Below are positions 58,000 through 64,000 of a stretch of 64,000 nucleotides of DNA, one piece after another. This DNA is from Ignisphaera sp. (GTDB lineage Archaea > Thermoproteota > Thermoprotei_A > Sulfolobales > Ignisphaeraceae): positions 124,001 to 188,000 of the forward strand of contig JAVYNU010000001.1 of the NCBI GenBank assembly GCA_038735125.1. Direction: 5' to 3'. The position numbers and the translations under genes are program-made. Position 1 is the stretch's first letter. Each line of letters begins with the position of its first letter. The notes under the pieces are model-generated. The model made no database searches and was not told the DNA's origin. It saw only the letters and a list, made by a program, of their open reading frames with translations.

Positions 58000-58849
58000 A
58001 TGATAGTTAATCACAGTCTATGAAATACCATTTATCACAAACTCTTATTGATTTACGAAAAAGTGTAGAACAAAGTCACAAAACTAATATGGGTCTTGGT
58101 ACCTTATTGCTTAGTGAAATATAAATTAATAGACATCCTAGCCATTGAAGCTGATAACTTGTATTCGGATTCCAGCTGTAATACCACATTTATTGTTGAT
58201 TCGTTTCCTTAAAGGCTATAATTATCTTTGCTAAGTGGTGCTAGAGGTTACCAAGTTGGCGTGATAGTTCGATTATTTGCCTTCTTTCTAGCAATAGTAA
58301 GAGTGATACTGCTGCTAAAATAGGCTTGTTAGGTATGATCTTGTACTATGCTCCATGTACATCTTCTATATTACATTGCAGAAGTTATATTGAGTTGCTA
58401 TAACTAAATAGATTGGGTTTGACAACTTTTATACTCAACAATAAGATTTGTTACCCCAAGTTCTACGTACCTTGTACCAAAAAACTAGTGCTTGAACATC
58501 GTATCTTTACACATTTACTGGACATAAGGCATGTACATGTAGCAGTCTACTTTTCAGCTAGGTGTTTAACCTTCTAGCTTCTAAGCCGATCCTTTTTATG
58601 ACGAACTATAAAAATACTGTGAAGGACTTTTCTATCCAATCGTGTGTTAAGATCTCTTCCTCAACATCATTTAAGCCTTGAGTATCTGAACCTAATATAC
58701 CCTTAGAAAATGTTTTGAGATCCGTTGGAGTATCTTATCGTGATGTTGTATCGGGTTTTTTCTTAAAAGAGGTTAGGTTAAATCTGTATCTAATCATGTT
58801 TAACATAATTCTCTCTTTATTAATATGAGATTATTGCGTTTGATTATCT
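58000..58849. other. 850-base gene-poor stretch
   Basis: No complete frame. On the minus strand (about 58605-58690) a fragment GLNDVEEEILTHDWIEKSFT looks protein-like and may be a remnant. No tRNA, repeat array or structured RNA is seen. Confidence 0.35.
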
Positions 58850-59197
58850 CTAAGCTATTTTCAGTACGTATCCACCTGATTTTTCTATGTGTCGCTTGGC
58901 CTCCTCTGGTCCTAAAATATGTATCTCGAATGGGTGGTAGTATGGCAAGTTCAGTATCTCCTCTATGAAGGCTTTTAGCTTGGCTATCTCTATAGGTTTT
59001 TTCGGAGCGTATTCAGACACTATCAGTATATCTACATCGCTTCCACCAACATTATCGCCTCTAGCCACACTTCCAATGACATAGACCTCCGCATCTGGGA
59101 TAACCTCCTTGACTACCCTAGCTATTCTAGAGGCCCATAACCTCCACTCGCTTACCAGTTTAGCACGTTTTGCTGAGGTATCCATAAATATGTTCAT
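58850..59197 (-). CDS. MNT-type nucleotidyltransferase (pair 2)
   Basis: 115 residues with the nucleotidyltransferase motif VIGSVARGDNVGGSDVDILI. It is the predicted antitoxin or modifying half of a HEPN/MNT pair. Its ATG 59197 overlaps the HEPN stop by four bases. It is distinct in sequence from pair 1, so the two are not a recent duplication. Confidence 0.9.
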   Translation of the reverse strand: MNIFMDTSAKRAKLVSEWRLWASRIARVVKEVIPDAEVYVIGSVARGDNVGGSDVDILIVSEYAPKKPIEIAKLKAFIEEILNLPYYHPFEIHILGPEEAKRHIEKSGGYVLKIA

Positions 59198-59592
59198 TGC
59201 CTGCCACCCAGAATCTTTTTGAGTAGAGATAGCACCTCCTCGACAAGCCTTATCATATCCTCTGCATCCTCCTTCTCATACTCTCTAATATAGTATCTAG
59301 ACATCAGATATGCGTCTTCGAGAGCCAAGAGCCTGGCCCTATTTGCTACAACAAAATCTTCTAGTTCTCGAGATTTTAGAACCCTGTTTAGCTCGCCCAA
59401 TAGATGTCTAATACTATGGGTTCTAGGATAATCGCCCACAAGCTCCAGCAATAAAGCCTTTAGATAGAGTTGTAGGGATTGCTCGGATAAAAAACATACT
59501 AGATCATAGAAACCTCTATCCAGAGCGTGCCTAGCCTCCTCTAGAAACATTGATGATCTCTTCTTAAGAATCTCCACCTCCAGTCTATGCAT
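59194..59592 (-). CDS. HEPN-domain protein (pair 2)
   Basis: ATG 59592 (MHRLEVEILKKRSSMFLEEA) chosen because the longer frame to 59754 overlaps the divergent nreA gene. The typical helix is LVCFLSEQSLQLYLKALLLE, and GDYPRTHSIRHLLGEL contains R-T-H. The C-terminus carries the LEDAYLMSRYYIREYEK signature. About 132 residues. It is divergent from nreA with about 100 bases between. Confidence 0.88.
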   Translation of the reverse strand: MHRLEVEILKKRSSMFLEEARHALDRGFYDLVCFLSEQSLQLYLKALLLELVGDYPRTHSIRHLLGELNRVLKSRELEDFVVANRARLLALEDAYLMSRYYIREYEKEDAEDMIRLVEEVLSLLKKILGGRQ

Positions 59593-59704
59593 AGACTTGA
59601 CCCACAAACCGCCTGTATATATAGGTAGCACTATAAGCGATGTTGATAAGTTTTCTCCTCTCAGTTTTTTAGCTGTGTAGGGCAACTTATTTTTGTGCTG
59701 TGTG

Positions 59705-60943
59705 ATGTGGAACAGGGTTAGTGCTAGGCTTTGTATTGTTTGCAAGGGGCACAAGCTTTTGTGTGGATTGTCTAGGTGTCCTCTTCTGTCTGCTTATTCT
59801 AAGAGGGTTTCTATTGCAAAGAAGTTGGAAAGCAATATGTTGGGCGGATCCACCCCGCCGACTGCTGTTGTGGGGGAGTTTGGCTATCCGCATGTCACGG
59901 TGTATGTTGGTGTTCCACCAGATGTCTATGGGGATGAGGCCAAGTTTTATGATGACCCCCAGTCGTGGCATCTTAGGCTTGGTCTAGAGGATATTGTTGA
60001 GCTTAGAAGCGGTCTGGCTATGCTCACTTTGCCAAGGGTTTTGGTAACAGATGTTAACAGGCTTTACGATAGTGAGATAGGGCTTGCTGTAGTGTCTTCG
60101 AGGCCTGTTGATGCCGAGGCTAGGGTTAGGAAGAGGCTTAGCCCTGTTGTCAGCTTCGACTATCTCCTCCCTCCAATGGGTCCAAAGCTACAGGTGGAGA
60201 CTATAAACATTGTTGGCTCTGCCAAAATGCCTAGGAAGCTAGAGGAGATTATATTCGACGATGCTAAGGCTTCAGAGGCTATCGCAGAGCTCTACAGGTC
60301 TGGGGTAGAGTTCTACACAATTGTTAGAGCACTGTCAATAGGGTTTCTAGGCAGGAAATCGTCTAGAAAGTTGGTGCCAACAAGATGGGCTATAACAGCT
60401 GTCGACACAGCTATAGGCAATATGCTGCTTGAGCGTATAAGAAGCTGCCAAACGGTGTCCGAGACCATGGTGTTTTACTCAGAGTATCTATACAACAAAT
60501 ACATAGTTGTTCTATCGCCAGGACCATACAAAGCACAGTGGATAGAGGTCTGGCATCCAAAAGCCGTCTACAACCCGAGCAACGCAATAGACTATCTAGA
60601 GATTAGAGAGGTTGTCCCAGGCAAGTTCACAGACATGGACGGGGGATACATAGCAGCCAGAACAAGCGTTCTAGAATATCTCCATAAAATTGGCAGACAG
60701 GCTAGAGTATCTATCCTAAGAGAGATACTACCACAATATATATACCCCGTTGGAAACTGGCAAATAAGACAAACAGTTGCACACGCCTTGAACAAAGGAC
60801 CAATACTCACAAGCCCCTCAGAACAAGAGCTAAAAGAATTCATAGTAAAGAAGACCTCCATACCGCAGCCAATCATAGAAAAAGCCATAGAATTCATATA
60901 CGAAAAGAAGACAAAGACCCTCGATACATGGTTCAAACACTAG
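59705..60943 (+). CDS. nreA: DNA repair protein NreA
   Basis: Archaeal Nre family protein implicated in DNA damage tolerance through PCNA. The N-terminal zinc finger is LCIVCKGHKLLCGLSRCP. Conserved blocks include AVVGEFGYPHVTVYVGVPP, SSRPVDAEARVRKR and the C-terminal PIP-like LDTWFKH. ATG 59705 is preferred over TTG 59693. About 412 residues. A broken relative lies at 50171-50457. It is divergent from HEPN/MNT pair 2 and convergent with the ATPase gene. Confidence 0.92.
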   Translation: MWNRVSARLCIVCKGHKLLCGLSRCPLLSAYSKRVSIAKKLESNMLGGSTPPTAVVGEFGYPHVTVYVGVPPDVYGDEAKFYDDPQSWHLRLGLEDIVELRSGLAMLTLPRVLVTDVNRLYDSEIGLAVVSSRPVDAEARVRKRLSPVVSFDYLLPPMGPKLQVETINIVGSAKMPRKLEEIIFDDAKASEAIAELYRSGVEFYTIVRALSIGFLGRKSSRKLVPTRWAITAVDTAIGNMLLERIRSCQTVSETMVFYSEYLYNKYIVVLSPGPYKAQWIEVWHPKAVYNPSNAIDYLEIREVVPGKFTDMDGGYIAARTSVLEYLHKIGRQARVSILREILPQYIYPVGNWQIRQTVAHALNKGPILTSPSEQELKEFIVKKTSIPQPIIEKAIEFIYEKKTKTLDTWFKH

Positions 60944-60995
60944 GCAACAATTGCCGATGGCTGTCCTCGGCGACTCCAAGAGTTTTAATGCCTAC

Positions 60996-62003
60996 TCAAT
61001 TATATATCTCCAATACCTTTCTAACTGCTTCTCTGTGAAGAGGTGTTTGCCAAGCTACATATCTGCCAATGCCAAGCTCAAGATCCTTCTCAGGCGGTGG
61101 AGTGTCCACCCAAAACCATGGATCTCTCTTAGACAGCAGGTATACTATTAAATTCCTCTCAATAAGTTCATCAACAAGCTCTTGGGGGGTATCTGGCTCC
61201 CACAAAACATCGGGATCCTCAACCGCTTTTTCAAGTAACCTCTTCCATTTAGCCACAAAACTAGGGGTTATGTTTTTTCCCTCAACAATTTTCTCAACAA
61301 CCTTATCGATAATCCAATTGGCTTTGTATAACTGCTCTAGATATCTTGGGTTTCCTCCTGTCATTCTCCAAATATATTCGAAGTCCGGTTTTGGATCTGG
61401 CAACAGGTTATAGAGCTGTTCAAAGCCGTCCCTCCCCATATTCCACATTGGTTTCAGATCTGCCCAGTCGTGTTTGCCTATCTCCCTTCTTGAAATGCCC
61501 TCGCTAGTAGCAACAACTGACACAATTCTCTCATATTCTCTAGGAGGGTGTTCAAGCAAACCGAGAAGCCCTTTTACATATGTGGCCGATTTACTTATCC
61601 CTATATCCTGAAAAATATCATCTACTAGGATAGCCATTCTCTTTGACCCATGCTCGACAGCTCTTCTGGCAAAGTCTATTACGCTCCAAGCAATATTTGC
61701 AACCATATGCTGTCTGCTAAGCTCCTCAACTAATCTCAGAAAATCCCTCTTTAGATCATGGAGCCCAAGCTCAACAAGAACATCTCTCTCAACAGGGTTA
61801 AAGTATATGACATCAAAGCCCATATCCTTTAAAAGCTCTGCTGATTGTCTAAGCCAAGCAGTTTTACCACAACCCTCGGGACCAAAAACAACTTGAACAG
61901 GGTAAGTACCCCTTTCAGCCCACTCAAAAACTCTTTTCAAAGCCGACTCCCTATCAACAAAATCGATTGTCAAGCCGGCAAAGGGAAGCTTAATCCTCCT
62001 CAT
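60996..62003 (-). CDS. Archaeal STAND-like ATPase
   Basis: P-loop ATPase with Walker A VVFGPEGCGKTAWLR, Walker B-like MAILVDDIFQDIG and a C-terminal helical part with WRMTGGNPRYLEQLYKAN, as in archaeal ATPase (MNS/STAND) proteins common in crenarchaea. The start at 62003 (MRRIKLPFAGLTIDFVDRES) removes seven residues of the longer frame. About 335 residues. Role unknown. On the minus strand behind it (62040-62180) a startless frame KAFDLFKELLEEVELLLEAA may be a fragment of another gene. Confidence 0.8.
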   Translation of the reverse strand: MRRIKLPFAGLTIDFVDRESALKRVFEWAERGTYPVQVVFGPEGCGKTAWLRQSAELLKDMGFDVIYFNPVERDVLVELGLHDLKRDFLRLVEELSRQHMVANIAWSVIDFARRAVEHGSKRMAILVDDIFQDIGISKSATYVKGLLGLLEHPPREYERIVSVVATSEGISRREIGKHDWADLKPMWNMGRDGFEQLYNLLPDPKPDFEYIWRMTGGNPRYLEQLYKANWIIDKVVEKIVEGKNITPSFVAKWKRLLEKAVEDPDVLWEPDTPQELVDELIERNLIVYLLSKRDPWFWVDTPPPEKDLELGIGRYVAWQTPLHREAVRKVLEIYN

Positions 62004-62201
62004 GACTGCAAAACCGCTTTGCACTACTCCTATACTCCATAACTTTAAATACTACACAAATTTATAAAGTATTTCTATGGGTGCCAAGAGCCTCAAGCTC
62101 GCAGCTTCTAAGAGTAGCTCAACCTCTTCAAGAAGTTCTTTGAATAAATCAAAAGCCTTCTCACAATGCTTTGTATGTTATAGCTTATTAGCAAATAATA
62201 A

Positions 62202-62702
62202 TCATTTAATATGTCCTACATGAACTGTGCTACTAATTTGTAGAATGGCTGGTTGTAGGCCAAGAAGTTCGAATGATTTTAGGACGTGTTCTATACATTG
62301 TGTTTCACTGCAAACGCATTTCAGTAAATGTGAAGGGGTCTTCTTATCTGTTGAACCAAAGCGTGGAACTGCAACCTGCCAGCATCCTATGTCAATGAGT
62401 GTTTCCGCGAATATTCTTTCCACATCATCCAATGTATTGGCATAGATCGTCAGAAGGGGTACTACCTCCTGCTTCGTTGTTAGGTAGTCTATGTGCCACC
62501 AGAGCCTCTTTTTATCTCTTCTAAGATGGTGCTCCAGCCTTGCTCTAATGCCTCCAGAGCCTCTGGCAGAGCCGACATATCCGTAGAGACCAGAGTCTAT
62601 GCAAGGTCTGTTGAGAGACTTTATATCTAGGCAGATGCGCTTTGAGACATTGATAACTAGGATGTAGATTCCAGGAGCACTCAGATCGCTCACTATCCTC
62701 AC
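62202..62702 (-). CDS. GIY-YIG-like DUF123 protein
   Basis: 166 residues. It begins MRIVSDLSAPGIYILVINVS, then SGLYGYVGSARGSGGIRARL, a GIY...YVG nuclease-like start, and LWWHIDYL. The family is found alone or fused to endonuclease III in archaea and is assumed to act on DNA. Cys residues CVCSETQC near residues 130-138 could bind metal. Confidence 0.88.
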   Translation of the reverse strand: MRIVSDLSAPGIYILVINVSKRICLDIKSLNRPCIDSGLYGYVGSARGSGGIRARLEHHLRRDKKRLWWHIDYLTTKQEVVPLLTIYANTLDDVERIFAETLIDIGCWQVAVPRFGSTDKKTPSHLLKCVCSETQCIEHVLKSFELLGLQPAILQISSTVHVGHIK

Positions 62703-62816
62703 ACCAAAGATTTTGGCAATGTTGAAGCTATATTAGCAGAGAAAATGTTTTATACATATTAGATGATGAGTGACTTCAAATCGGATAGGTGAAGAGCTCC
62801 ATCCCTTACTGAAAAA

Positions 62817-62825
62817 CTTTTATAC
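62817..62825 (+). promoter_or_regulatory. TATA box for the GC-rich RNA candidate
   Basis: CTTTTATAC lies about 20-27 bases upstream of the GC-rich block that begins GGTTGCC at 62844, matching archaeal box A spacing to a transcript start near 62844-62847. No protein start follows it on this strand. Confidence 0.6.
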
Positions 62826-62843
62826 TCTGAAAACAATAATTAT

Positions 62844-62930
62844 GGTTGCCCCGGTTGCCCGTGCAAAGCCCCCGATGTCCCGGGGATGTGATGCGCACGG
62901 AGCGGGTCACCCCCGGCATTCTACCCACAA
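62844..62930 (+). ncRNA. GC-rich structured RNA candidate (H/ACA-like)
   Basis: An 87-base GC-rich island in an AT-rich intergenic gap, where crenarchaeal structured RNAs typically stand out. Stem CCGTGC (62859-62864)/GCACGG (62895-62900) encloses CCCCG (62870-62874)/CGGGG (62881-62885) with loop ATGTCC and an asymmetric internal loop carrying two GATG motifs that could form a kink-turn. The ends can also pair (GGT/ACC, TGCC/GGCA), and ACA occurs at 62927-62929. This is H/ACA-like, but stem-to-ACA spacing is longer than usual. The minus gene downstream ends at 62946, convergent. Confidence 0.55.
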
Positions 62931-62945
62931 AACTACTGCTCTAGC

Positions 62946-63773
62946 TCATGCCACTGTTTTGCATATTCTGATAGCATCTCTTTTTCCAATTCCAAGAACG
63001 TTCTTCGCAGATCCTTTGTTCACCGCCAGTTCGGCTAGATGAAAACTGTTTTTATATAGCACAATCTCACCCTCTTTAACTACGGAAAACACTTTCTCTA
63101 CCCTAGCCTCAAATCTCCTATTACCTATGAAAATCGATACTGTGTCCCCCAAGCTTAGGCCAAGAGCCTTAGACAAGTCGTCGAAGAACGCTGACAGCAT
63201 TACATTGCCAAACTTGTCTATGTATATCGCCTCCAATTCCAGGCATCTCTCATCTATTTTCTTCATTTTCATTGCTATTCCAGGTTCTTTTAAGCTATCA
63301 ACTGGTTGTGGAGAGCCAAAAGAATTTGGAGGTGTGCCGCATGCTAACCATGAGGCAACGGGTGTGAATATGTCTCTTCCGTGGAATGAACTTGAAACAG
63401 GTTTTCTGAAATACAAATCGTTTTCAAGAGCAAAGACAGCCTCTATACCATCATCTCTAGCCGCTAGAACTAAAACGCCGTTGTCTGGGCCAATAAAGTA
63501 GTAGTTTCTGGTTACTATGAGTAGAGGTCTTCTGGGGCTACCAACACCCGGATCTACAACAACGACAAATATCGTTCCAGCTGGGTAATACTTGTACGCC
63601 ATAAAGAGGGTTAGAGCGGCATGGTCTATGTCAAAGCTCGGAATAGAGTGTGTTATATCAACAACTCTTACATGGGGGCAAATATCTAGGGCAACGCCCT
63701 TCATAGCAGCTACATATGGATCCTCATATCCGAAGTCTGTCATCAAGACTATTACTCCACATGGCCTCCTCAA
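62946..63773 (-). CDS. S-adenosyl-L-methionine hydrolase / hydroxide adenosyltransferase (DUF62)
   Basis: Family that splits SAM to adenosine and methionine. The N-terminal LMTDFGYEDPYVAAMKG, VVDITHSIPSFDIDHAA, FVVVVDPGVGS, and GPDNGVLVLAA with catalytic residues, and SFHGRDIFTPVASWLA are all present. Length 275 residues. The TTG start at 63773 is required to include the first strand; no ATG lies before it in frame. It overlaps nothing and follows the SpoIIM-like gene by two bases. Confidence 0.92.
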   Translation of the reverse strand: MRRPCGVIVLMTDFGYEDPYVAAMKGVALDICPHVRVVDITHSIPSFDIDHAALTLFMAYKYYPAGTIFVVVVDPGVGSPRRPLLIVTRNYYFIGPDNGVLVLAARDDGIEAVFALENDLYFRKPVSSSFHGRDIFTPVASWLACGTPPNSFGSPQPVDSLKEPGIAMKMKKIDERCLELEAIYIDKFGNVMLSAFFDDLSKALGLSLGDTVSIFIGNRRFEARVEKVFSVVKEGEIVLYKNSFHLAELAVNKGSAKNVLGIGKRDAIRICKTVA

Positions 63774-63775
63774 TT

Positions 63776-64000
63776 TTATGCACCAACAAAGAGCTCTCTT
63801 TCAAGCCCCTCTATAAGCGCTGCTATAAACAATATTGCCATGGATACGGCTACTAGGAAGAGGTAGTACTTAACCCTCTCCTTATCAATATTTCTCTTGA
63901 ACATGTATATCATTAGCTTTGACGAGGCTACAAACGTTATTGAATAGGATAGAAACTCGATGTATGTATGAGGAGAAATAAGGAGTATTGCAAGGGCTGT
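63776..64000 (-). CDS. SpoIIM/DUF95-like membrane protein, C-terminal fragment (5' end outside window)
   Basis: The frame enters from the right edge and ends at TAA 63776-63778. The visible 74 residues contain ISPHTYIEFLSYSITFVASS, matching the PHG-(I/Y)-E signature region of SpoIIM-like proteins, and a last membrane helix YLFLVAVSMAILFIAALIEG. It is two to three bases upstream of the SAM hydrolase gene, so likely one operon. Confidence 0.6.
   Translation of the reverse strand, partial: TALAILLISPHTYIEFLSYSITFVASSKLMIYMFKRNIDKERVKYYLFLVAVSMAILFIAALIEGLERELFVGA

Noticed and set aside
62770-63042. 90-codon plus-strand frame over the GC-rich RNA candidate
   Set aside because: It overlaps the SAM hydrolase gene and the RNA block; low-complexity composition.

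Overview
The window is a chromosome segment from a hyperthermophilic crenarchaeon (Thermoproteota). The evidence is a Cren7 chromatin protein, a GINS23-MCM pair, RfcS/RfcL clamp loader, Orc1/Cdc6, exosome genes in the archaeal superoperon, GAPOR, intron-bearing tRNAs, TTG/GTG starts with GGTGA-type ribosome sites, and AT-rich DNA with GC-rich tRNA genes. The gene set looks most like an Ignisphaera/Desulfurococcales-type organism. That is an impression from gene content, not a phylogeny.

Layout: 1-4.2 kb holds the end of a RIO2 kinase, a DUF4443 regulator, a class II HMG-CoA reductase and an intron-containing tRNA-Lys. EF-2 follows (4.3-6.5 kb). From 14.5 back to 6.6 kb runs a minus-strand superoperon: proteasome alpha, SBDS, Rrp4-Rrp41-Rrp42, L37Ae, Brix, Pcc1, prefoldin beta, DUF3194, DHH phosphoesterase and XPF nuclease, covering RNA processing, ribosome maturation, proteolysis and repair. 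From 14.8 to 21.6 kb is a replication island (Orc1/Cdc6, RfcL, RfcS, GINS23, MCM). From 22 to 32.8 kb lie tRNA-Pro, CCA-adding enzyme, ThpR, Cren7, an ArsR-like regulator, GAPOR, an orphan AAA ATPase, CTP synthase and an RNA m5C methyltransferase. From 32.8 to 47.4 kb are lipid genes (geranylgeranyl reductase, UbiA prenyltransferase, mevalonate kinase), a cobalamin adenosyltransferase, several unknown genes, a ubiquitin-like protein, a degenerate aldo-keto reductase homologue, MEMO, a PD-(D/E)XK nuclease, ThrRS, RadA, prepilin peptidase, HIT and MscS.

From tRNA-Arg(CCG) at 47.5 kb to about 59.6 kb the character changes. Coding density drops and decayed genes dominate: a frameshifted VapC behind an intact VapB, a shattered nreA fragment, a radical-SAM fragment, a KaiC-like ATPase with three frameshifts, and a UroD-like methyltransferase remnant. 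They sit among small toxin-antitoxin-type HEPN/MNT pairs, a coiled-coil nuclease-like protein and an OFA-type transporter preceded by a C10 tract. A degraded copy of a tRNA 3' end near 48.93 kb suggests old integration at the tRNA.

From 59.6 kb order returns: NreA (divergent from a second HEPN/MNT pair), a STAND-like ATPase, a GIY-YIG (DUF123) protein, a GC-rich structured RNA candidate with its own TATA box, an S-adenosylmethionine hydrolase-family protein, and the C-terminal end of a SpoIIM-like membrane protein.
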